Below, one piece after another: positions 58,281-64,000 of a stretch of 64,000 nucleotides of DNA. Under the pieces are notes generated by a model. The model was not told the origin of the DNA. It saw only the letters and a list, made by a program, of their open reading frames with translations, and did no database searches. The DNA is from CAZCAQ01 sp964540135 (GTDB lineage Bacteria; Patescibacteriota; WWE3; UBA101185; UBA10185). Both the position numbers and the translations under genes were made by a program. Every line of letters begins with the position of its first letter. Within the stretch, counting starts at the first letter, position 1. The stretch covers positions 1 through 64,000 of the forward strand of contig CAZILK010000002.1 in the NCBI GenBank assembly GCA_964540135.1. Direction: 5' to 3'.

Positions 58281-59121
58281 GTCTTTCTGATGCTCGCCTT
58301 CCCCATCCTGTACCTGGATCAAAGCGGTCGGTATCATATGGTGGTGGTACTGTAAGATCGTCTATAAGCCATGTATACCTATCTCCGTGTTTCAGCACTG
58401 TGTCAGATCTTTTTAAGTTGGGATAAAATCTGTCCGCAACCTTGTAATACAAAAATGTTAGGATGTAATCGCCGTTTGACCAGGTAACTTTTGGTAATTG
58501 CCTTGAAAGATTAAGCTCATCCAAAGTTGGAACCTCAAAAACACGTATTTTTCTTGTACCTGGTAGTCGGATTAAGTTAGTAGCCGCTATATAGGCCTCG
58601 GATATAGCGCTTTGTTCAACACCCATCTCTGTTAACTTTTTGACAATATTACCAGTCTGTTCGCCAAAAATTCTTAGATCATCAGCTACTACAAGATCAT
58701 AACCTTTAAGGCTGCCCAGATCAGCTATTTCGTCTACGCTTATTGTTGAAAATCTATCTGGAGACCTTGTTGCTAGCTTGTCAGCTATCCAAACCCTACT
58801 CCCTCTCTCATCGCCATCATGAATCAACAGTATAGGCAGTTCACTAGATTCAAGATTAGCAGCTAAAACATCCAATGCATCTTCAAAAGTTTTATCATCT
58901 ATGCATCTTATATTTGACCGTATGCCTTCTAAGCAGGTATCTGTGCCTCCGCTATTTAAAAATGCATCTCTAAAGTCTTCGAGCAGATCTAATCGCAACT
59001 GCTCAGGAGGGTTTTCTGGACTAATCAGTGGAGCGAGGCTCTCGCCATTTAAGCCAAGAGTCTCAAAAGATACAGCTGCTGCTTCAGCGTATCGTACTTC
59101 ATTATGCGCGGTAAGTATCAT
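58270..59121 (-). CDS. unknown protein with a phosphoribosyltransferase-like segment
   Basis: 283 aa, soluble. The segment LVVADDLRIFGEQTGNIVKKL resembles the PRPP-binding loop of type I phosphoribosyltransferases (hydrophobic strand, DD, then a G-x-T turn), followed by AISEAYIAAT like the next strand. The first 90 residues and the Arg/Pro-rich tail are unfamiliar. No catalytic claim is made. TATAAT 5 nt before the ATG supports the start and a leaderless transcript. Confidence 0.6.
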   Translation of the reverse strand: MILTAHNEVRYAEAAAVSFETLGLNGESLAPLISPENPPEQLRLDLLEDFRDAFLNSGGTDTCLEGIRSNIRCIDDKTFEDALDVLAANLESSELPILLIHDGDERGSRVWIADKLATRSPDRFSTISVDEIADLGSLKGYDLVVADDLRIFGEQTGNIVKKLTEMGVEQSAISEAYIAATNLIRLPGTRKIRVFEVPTLDELNLSRQLPKVTWSNGDYILTFLYYKVADRFYPNLKRSDTVLKHGDRYTWLIDDLTVPPPYDTDRFDPGTGWGRRASERPSS

Positions 59122-59212
59122 TTCTAATTATAGTTTTATACTTAATAAATTAATTAATACCAAAATCAAAAACGGAATACTCTTTTAAGTTTATAAGTTG
59201 GTGCACAGAAAT

Positions 59213-59773
59213 TCAATGTTCTTGGTTTAAAGCATCATCAAGCACCATTCTAAGATATTCAGATTTATTTACTCCTAACTCTTTTGCTTTACTTTCAAGA
59301 TGAGCTTTATGTCTATCGGAAAGAAATAGGTTAAACCTGTTATGCAGGGTTTCGGTTGATATTTTGGTGATGAAATTTTCAAGAATCTCCTCATACGTAT
59401 ACTCGTTATATTTAGCACCGTGGAAATACCTGCTCTTAATCTTTTGGGAATAATCTTCATGTACTGACAGGCATAACACATGTTTATTTGATTGAATTGC
59501 AAGAGTTGCTTCGTGCCCTAGTTGAAAATCTTCTTCACTAATTTCCATAATCACAGCATTTGCCCACTCAATCCCCTTTTTGATAGCAAGATAATGCTCT
59601 TCTTGTTTGGTCTTGAGATGTGAAGTTTTAGAAGTATTTAAGAGTGCTTTGTAGTTATTCTTTTCAGGAGATGTAACTACAAGATGCATTTCATCTAATT
59701 TTTTAAGTATTTTATCGTAATTTGCTTGATAGGACTTCTTTCCTCTAAACGATGCTGTAAAAAAGATGTTCAT
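59213..59773 (-). CDS. nucleoside deoxyribosyltransferase-like domain fused to a ribbon-helix-helix domain
   Basis: 186 aa from the ATG at 59773; a longer frame adds a Tyr-rich N-terminus encoded by operator sequence. Residues 1-125 follow the deoxyribosyltransferase-like pattern (MNIFFTASFRGKKSYQ start, WANAVIMEIS, and LGHEATLAIQ with the expected Glu). The C-terminal about 45 residues (RFNLFLSDRHKAHLESKAKELGV, quoted in part, then NKSEYLRMVL) form a CopG-type ribbon-helix-helix DNA-binding domain. Palindromes in the divergent promoter suggest that it represses itself and the VOC gene. Whether it still cleaves nucleosides is unknown. Confidence 0.7.
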   Translation of the reverse strand: MNIFFTASFRGKKSYQANYDKILKKLDEMHLVVTSPEKNNYKALLNTSKTSHLKTKQEEHYLAIKKGIEWANAVIMEISEEDFQLGHEATLAIQSNKHVLCLSVHEDYSQKIKSRYFHGAKYNEYTYEEILENFITKISTETLHNRFNLFLSDRHKAHLESKAKELGVNKSEYLRMVLDDALNQEH

Positions 59774-59834
59774 ACATATGTATGTATACACTAGTATATA
59801 CAGGAATGCAAGAACAGTGGTATATAGTATATAC
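59771..59834. promoter_or_regulatory. palindromic operator array between divergent genes
   Basis: CATACATATGTATG (59771-59784, including the start codon of the RHH fusion) is a perfect 14-bp palindrome. GTATATAC occurs twice inside TAGTATATAC repeats at 59792 and 59825, exactly 33 bp apart, about three helical turns. The second copy supplies the -10 box (TAGTAT) of the VOC gene. Ribbon-helix-helix proteins typically bind such repeats. Confidence 0.6.
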
Positions 59835-59836
59835 AT

Positions 59837-60293
59837 ATGATTACAGGTATCGGAACACATATTAAAGTTAGGGACTTTAAAAAATCAGTGGCTTTTTATA
59901 AAGCACTTGGCTTTAAGAAAGTCTTTGAATGCGGACCAAAATGCCCCGTGAAAGAAGCTTATAGCGGGATGATTTTTGAAACACGGTGGCTGTAAGCTAG
60001 AAATCGCTGATGGTCACAGAGCTGTTAAAAAAGAGGTGTTTTTAGAACAAGTTACAAGTTCAAAAATATCGTTAGTAATATATGTCTCAACTCTTGGAAA
60101 CGTGATCAAGTCTTGCGAACGAGCCGGCATTACAATTGCTGTAAAACCAAGACATTTCTACTGGAATACACTTGAGCTTGTTATAAAAGATCCTGACGGA
60201 GTTGTTCTAGTATTTGTAGCGCCATACATTAAACGCGAAGCTAAAAAACTAAACGCAGATGAAACATATTCTGTACAGAGCATGAGTCCTTAA
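59837..60293 (+). pseudogene. VOC/glyoxalase-fold protein with a frameshift
   Basis: The ATG at 59837 opens MITGIGTHIKVRDFKKSVAFY, a typical VOC-superfamily start, and runs to a stop at 59993. The second half (HGGCKLEIADGH, then LELVIKDPDGVVLVFV) continues in the next frame to 60293. Removing one A from GAAAC at about 59978-59982 restores one protein of about 150 aa. TAGTAT lies 6 nt before the ATG, so expression is plausible. Recent gene decay or a sequencing error are the options. Confidence 0.75.
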
Positions 60294-60354
60294 TGCATTA
60301 ATTGACAGTGATATGGAGCTTTGCAAAATTAAAACAAAATGTTTTAATTACTGT

Positions 60355-60852
60355 ATGACATCTGAAACGAACAGTGACAAAGAAGTAGTACACGCTGAAA
60401 GAGAGCCTTCTGTGGACATGAGCGCTGCGTGTCTTTTGTATCTTATTCAAAATAGGGTTGGCGTAAAAGAAAGTATTTTTGTAAATTGGTCCCAAAGTAA
60501 TGCAAGCGGTGCAAAAATAAGTGACGAGCCGGGACTTCTTGAGGAAATAATAAATGTTGCGAATGAAGGCCCTAACACAGACGTGGATGAAGACAGAGTA
60601 CGAGCGTGGTTCGGCGTATTAAAATATAACGCTGGTGCTAGTTTTATATCGATTGAACAGGCACGAGGTCTGGGGAAAAGGGTAGGTGTTTTAATAGATT
60701 ATTTACAAGACAGAGGTGTTGGCGCTGAGAGAGAACTAGCGACTTTAAACGAGGAAAATATCGGTCCAACACTTAGAAATGAGATTTTAAAGGCTACGCC
60801 TTCGTACGGAATATCTCCTAGTCAGTCAGAACAGATCTCCTCACTAGTGTAG
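60355..60852 (+). CDS. small soluble protein of unknown function
   Basis: 165 aa from the ATG at 60355; the frame extends to an ATG at 60313 but that stretch looks like promoter. Acidic, mostly helical, with no membrane or signal segment (SAACLLYLIQNRVG, RVRAWFGVLKYNAGASF). No motif is recognised. TTTGCA and TTTAAT with 17-bp spacing precede the ATG by 6 nt, again leaderless. Confidence 0.6.
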   Translation: MTSETNSDKEVVHAEREPSVDMSAACLLYLIQNRVGVKESIFVNWSQSNASGAKISDEPGLLEEIINVANEGPNTDVDEDRVRAWFGVLKYNAGASFISIEQARGLGKRVGVLIDYLQDRGVGAERELATLNEENIGPTLRNEILKATPSYGISPSQSEQISSLV

Positions 60853-60987
60853 TTTTTCATACTTAATTTTCCCGATACAGAGCTCATCCTGTTTTTGTAG
60901 CTCTATACAACAAACAAGGAGCTAAAAGCAGACAAAATCTTCGCAATACAACCTGAGCCTGGTTAGCTTTTTTGATATACTTCCAGC

Positions 60988-61509
60988 ATGAGTAATATCA
61001 CAATCAGAGAAGCAAAGCTAACAGATGCTGGAAGAATTGCAGAAATTCACATTAAAACTTGGCAGTTTGCCTATAAAGGACTGATGCCGGATATTTTTCT
61101 CGCAGGTCTTTCTGTAGAAGCAAGAAAGACTTCATGGGAGAAAGCTCTATCTAATCCTAATCCAAAGGAAAGATTTTTTGTAGCAGAATTAGATGGAAAA
61201 CTTGTTGGTTTTTGTGGTCTTGGGGCAAGCAGAGACAATGATGCAGCTGAGGATACGGGTGAACTATACGCGATCTATATTGATCCAGATTACATGGGAA
61301 TAGGTGCAGGTTCTATACTAATGGCTACAGGACTTGCCTATCTTAAGGAAGTGGGTTTTAACTCTGCAACTCTTTGGGTTTTATCAACAAATACAAAAAC
61401 ACGCGAGTTTTATGAACACAAAGGGTGGAAAGCTGACGGCAAAACTAAAGTAGAAGCAAGACAAGATTTTGAGCTTCATGAGACTAGGTACGTTACTAGC
61501 TTAGTGTGA
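60988..61509 (+). CDS. GNAT-family N-acetyltransferase
   Basis: 173 aa. The acetyl-CoA-binding motif A is IYIDPDYMGIGAGSILM, preceded by FFVAELDGKLVGFCGL and followed by ATLWVLSTNTKTREFYEHKGW, the classic GNAT sequence of segments. It transfers acetyl groups to amines; the target is unknown. TATACT 6 nt before the ATG supports the start. Confidence 0.9.
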   Translation: MSNITIREAKLTDAGRIAEIHIKTWQFAYKGLMPDIFLAGLSVEARKTSWEKALSNPNPKERFFVAELDGKLVGFCGLGASRDNDAAEDTGELYAIYIDPDYMGIGAGSILMATGLAYLKEVGFNSATLWVLSTNTKTREFYEHKGWKADGKTKVEARQDFELHETRYVTSLV

Positions 61510-61530
61510 AAACCGAAAAACTATCAATAA

Positions 61531-61851
61531 CTAGACTAACGAGATAGGATAAATATCAAAAGAAACCTCATCATAGGGATGAACTTGTTTTACTGCTGCC
61601 ATAACTCCCTGAAGAAGATCTTTTGAGCAAACTGCTTCGATCCTCTCTTCCTCAGCTTCTGCAAACTCACCCACTGAACCGATAACTGGATTAGCACCAT
61701 TTAAAGGCTTGTAACGAGCTACTCCCGTTACCGAAAAACTACAATGACTATAGTTACCTATTTTCCCAGCTCCGGCATCCCCCATCGCTTTTCTTACCTG
61801 ATCTGCATGTGTAACTGGTACAAAAACAGCTAATTTAACAATATCTTCCAT
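61531..61851 (-). CDS. stand-alone NIF3/YqfO middle-domain (CutA/PII-like) protein
   Basis: 106 aa, ferredoxin-like. The pattern KLAVFVPVTHADQVRKAMGDAGAG (quoted in part), GNYSHCSFSVTGVARYKPL and HPYDEVSFDIYPI matches the CutA/PII-like domain inserted in many NIF3-family (YqfO) proteins, which also occurs alone. Probable small-ligand or metal sensing; function unknown. It is convergent with the GNAT gene, with a 21-base gap. Confidence 0.8.
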   Translation of the reverse strand: MEDIVKLAVFVPVTHADQVRKAMGDAGAGKIGNYSHCSFSVTGVARYKPLNGANPVIGSVGEFAEAEEERIEAVCSKDLLQGVMAAVKQVHPYDEVSFDIYPISLV

Positions 61852-61953
61852 AAAGCTAGATTAGACTATATTTGCCAAAAGATAAATATGAAAAAGATAA
61901 AGAAAGTAAGCAAATACCAATACCCCCGATCAACCTCAACAAGTCGAGGTGCT

Positions 61954-63117
61954 CTAGTTAGTCGATTGGCTGACTGAAATCCCTCCAAAGTCGGTATATA
62001 TCAGTGAACCTTTTAGAGGACCTGAGGTGACTATAATATGTTCATATTCCTCTGGAGTTCCCCCATTTTCAAAAACTATAGATCCAGTTGAATATAACAT
62101 CTCTCGTAGCTCATCTGGAGTGTAATCAGGAATTGAAGTTGAGAATGTTACAGAATTTCCAGCAGCTCCAAGTATTCTAAAGTCAACCTTGACATGAGAA
62201 CGCCCATTTGAATCAACTGCAGCTTCACCTATATCTACTAGCGATTCTGGTAACGCGTCAACTTGTTCTGGGCTTAAATGCGTACCAGCTATCGGCAAGT
62301 GCAACCTACCCTCATCATCAACGTACGCACCAGCTTCGTTCAGTATACTCATAACATCGTCTCTATCGTCTTCCCCAACTATCTTTTCCTGCAATCTAGT
62401 GAAAAAACTGTCCTCAGCTGGATCCGGTGTGTACTCTGCTACTGGGTGCAAGTCCAAAGTACTAGGCATAGATACACCATTTAATTCCGCAATTTCAACA
62501 TAACCATATCCGACCATGCCACCCACATGAGTCCAAGCTTTAAAATCGTACCTATTTGGATATTTATTACTTGGAAGGACTATTAATAGATTACCTTCAC
62601 TGGCTGCTCGTGCAATTTTTGTTGAAGACTCATCATCCAGCTCACCAGATACTGTAATACTTAATATGTGTTTTTCACCGCCTGGTTCTTCAAACTCAAG
62701 TCCTATTTCAGTTACTAGCGGATTACCAACATAATCTGAAGAGTGCATATGTTTAAAACTAACTTCAATAGGCAGTTCAAGAGAAAAATACCCATCTCCA
62801 GGTTTAATGACTTTTCGACTCAGCAATTCTTGTAAACCGTCGGTAAACACACCATCTCGTGACTGGGCTTCGCCATCAAAGCGCATTGAAGGCCTAGTAT
62901 GATCGGCAAGAGGGTTAGGTACCTTGGCATTCTCAATCATCTCAGCCAAAGCTTCTTGTCTTTCTTCAAGAGGTATAGAGGACTCAGGCCTGATGCTTGT
63001 AACTGCATCTGCAACCTTGTTTTCACCATAGATGTACCCCCCGAGAGCCGCGGCTCCTCCTAGACTTGCTATAAATAGTGCTGCCTTAGCCTTATCAGCA
63101 TTCGAAAATTCCGACAT
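61954..63117 (-). CDS. membrane-anchored protein with two diverged repeat domains
   Basis: 387 aa. One N-terminal membrane helix (AALFIASLGGAAALGGYIYG), then two similar beta-rich domains (about 95-215 and 255-385). Their layout, and short stretches such as FRILGAAGNSVTFSTS followed by a helix ending in EML, recall the paralogous proteins at 11.9-13.9 kb, so all may share one lineage-specific domain. It is preceded by a strong AAAGGAGG site. No enzyme motif is seen. Confidence 0.7.
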   Translation of the reverse strand: MSEFSNADKAKAALFIASLGGAAALGGYIYGENKVADAVTSIRPESSIPLEERQEALAEMIENAKVPNPLADHTRPSMRFDGEAQSRDGVFTDGLQELLSRKVIKPGDGYFSLELPIEVSFKHMHSSDYVGNPLVTEIGLEFEEPGGEKHILSITVSGELDDESSTKIARAASEGNLLIVLPSNKYPNRYDFKAWTHVGGMVGYGYVEIAELNGVSMPSTLDLHPVAEYTPDPAEDSFFTRLQEKIVGEDDRDDVMSILNEAGAYVDDEGRLHLPIAGTHLSPEQVDALPESLVDIGEAAVDSNGRSHVKVDFRILGAAGNSVTFSTSIPDYTPDELREMLYSTGSIVFENGGTPEEYEHIIVTSGPLKGSLIYTDFGGISVSQSTN

Positions 63118-63324
63118 ACTACTAAAACCTCCTTTAAAATAAAATGTATCAATTTAATTATATATAAAAAACATAAAAAGCGAAAGCTGATTTGATTTAA
63201 CCTATTATTCGACCTCTGAATTCTTAAACACATTAGAATTTCGAAATAGTTGGCTAAATATAAGCTAGAAAGGATAAGCACACTTATTCTAGAAGTCCTG
63301 CTTGAATTCAACTACAATCCATAT

Positions 63325-63840
63325 ATGACAACGCTTGGTCACATAACATCATCATATATACTAGCTAATGCCTCAAGACTTGTAGGAGTCAGTCCAACAG
63401 ATAGTGAGATTCTAATTACAGTACTTGCAGGTAATATACTTGATCTTGATGTAATTGCCGGTGTATTGCTCAAAAAACGAGGCGATGAACACCACAACTT
63501 CATAACACACTCGCCTTTTGGTGCACTTCTTATCTATATCCCTATCGCAGTATTACTTGCCTACTTTGAAAATTACTTCCTTCTTATTTTAATACCCCTC
63601 GCATTCCTCTTACACTTGGTACTTGATGACATAAGTTACTGGTTTTACCGTTTTGGATTTCAACAAATTAGCAAATATCCCCAAATAAATTGGCTGTATC
63701 CTGTCAGAAAAGGACGAACTGACAATTGGTCCCCATCCAATAGATACGCAATCATCACCTACTTTAAAAAAGCTCGAGTAAATGTTGCTATTGAGCTTAT
63801 TTTTTTAGTAGTTGCAGTATTACTTTTTATCTATAGCTGA
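63325..63840 (+). CDS. YdjM/LexA-regulated-type membrane-bound putative hydrolase
   Basis: 171 aa from the ATG at 63325, where TACAAT lies exactly 6 nt upstream; the longer frame opening adds promoter sequence. The metal-binding pattern of the YdjM-like membrane-bound hydrolases is visible: LGHITSSY, DLDV, HHNFITHSPFG and HLVLDD, spread over about four membrane helices. Members are predicted zinc-dependent enzymes of unknown substrate. Confidence 0.8.
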   Translation: MTTLGHITSSYILANASRLVGVSPTDSEILITVLAGNILDLDVIAGVLLKKRGDEHHNFITHSPFGALLIYIPIAVLLAYFENYFLLILIPLAFLLHLVLDDISYWFYRFGFQQISKYPQINWLYPVRKGRTDNWSPSNRYAIITYFKKARVNVAIELIFLVVAVLLFIYS

Positions 63841-63913
63841 TTCTCAAATTAAGCATAGACTGCAGAGCAGTCTGGGTATGGAAGTAAATATCGATTTGTT
63901 TTACAATCCTCAA

Positions 63914-64000
63914 ATGAGTACCCTCGGAACAAGAGAAGATAATATTCAAATTGGCAATATAATTTCCTCAAATTACGGACTTACAATAAGCTTTATTGAG
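63914..64000 (+). CDS. start of a gene cut by the window end
   Basis: 29 codons from an ATG at 63914 to the window edge, beginning MSTLGTREDNIQIG. TACAAT (63902-63907) lies 6 nt upstream, the same arrangement as the preceding gene, which is the main reason to call it. An in-frame ATG at 63878 is an alternative start. Too short to identify. Confidence 0.45.
   Translation, partial: MSTLGTREDNIQIGNIISSNYGLTISFIE

Overview
The window looks like part of a small, low-GC, Gram-positive-like bacterial genome, most probably from the Candidate Phyla Radiation (Patescibacteria; a Microgenomates/Katanobacteria-type lineage is a guess). The signs are tight packing with overlapping genes, unusually short versions of universal proteins (YebC 187 aa, EF-Ts 152 aa, DprA 216 aa, YbeY 102 aa), stripped-down conserved operons (rpsB-tsf-frr-rseP without pyrH, uppS or cdsA; rpsF-ssb-rpsR without rplI; dnaX-recR without ybaB) and many unrecognised membrane-anchored proteins. 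UGA is used as a stop and RF1 is present, so the code appears standard. No rRNA, CRISPR array, insertion sequence or prophage was seen.

Layout. 0.4-2.3 kb: yebC-ruvC-membrane protein. 2.3-11.8 kb: TPR protein, a VirD4/HerA-like membrane ATPase with a proline-rich partner, a LytR_C envelope protein, two lone response-regulator receivers overlapping an RluD-type pseudouridine synthase, an LspA-like protein, an Lgt-like/DksA-like fusion, efp, and a nucleotidyltransferase directly behind tRNA-Leu. 11.9-13.9 kb: two paralogous unknown membrane-anchored proteins. 13.9-21.6 kb: dnaB, an MBL hydrolase, hisS, a DMT transporter, an RNA helicase with a structured leader, rpmE-prfA. 21.7-29.4 kb: htrA, a C-terminal processing protease, a pair of unknown proteins, rpsR-ssb-rpsF, ychF and a PIN/Phd-type toxin-antitoxin module. 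29.5-50.7 kb: a secreted surface protein, cysS, recR-dnaX-pth-ybeY-rpsU, a HIT protein, rseP-frr-tsf-rpsB, topA-dprA, the rod-shape operon mreBCD-mrdA, def-fmt, rpmB and an iron-permease-like protein. 50.8-64 kb is accessory-like: four tRNAs, a lipoprotein, a broken CopG antitoxin, a frameshifted (AG)n locus, a cluster of regulators, dehydrogenases and a transporter (53.4-58.3 kb), a deoxyribosyltransferase-like/RHH fusion, a broken VOC gene, and several small unknown proteins.

Two themes stand out. First, expression: at about two dozen transcription-unit heads a -10-like hexamer lies almost exactly 6 nt upstream of the start codon, which places transcription start at the start codon. Leaderless mRNAs therefore seem to be the default for first genes, while many downstream genes and a few first genes (ssb, tsf, htrA) carry strong Shine-Dalgarno sites. 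Second, the 53.4-58.3 kb cluster combines an HTH-CYTH fusion, an HTH fused to a catalytically degraded 2-hydroxyacid dehydrogenase, an apparently active dehydrogenase paralogue, a TrmB-type regulator and a DMT-family transporter under interlocked divergent promoters. It is the best candidate here for an undescribed metabolite-sensing and export system. All functions are read from motifs by eye, without any database search.
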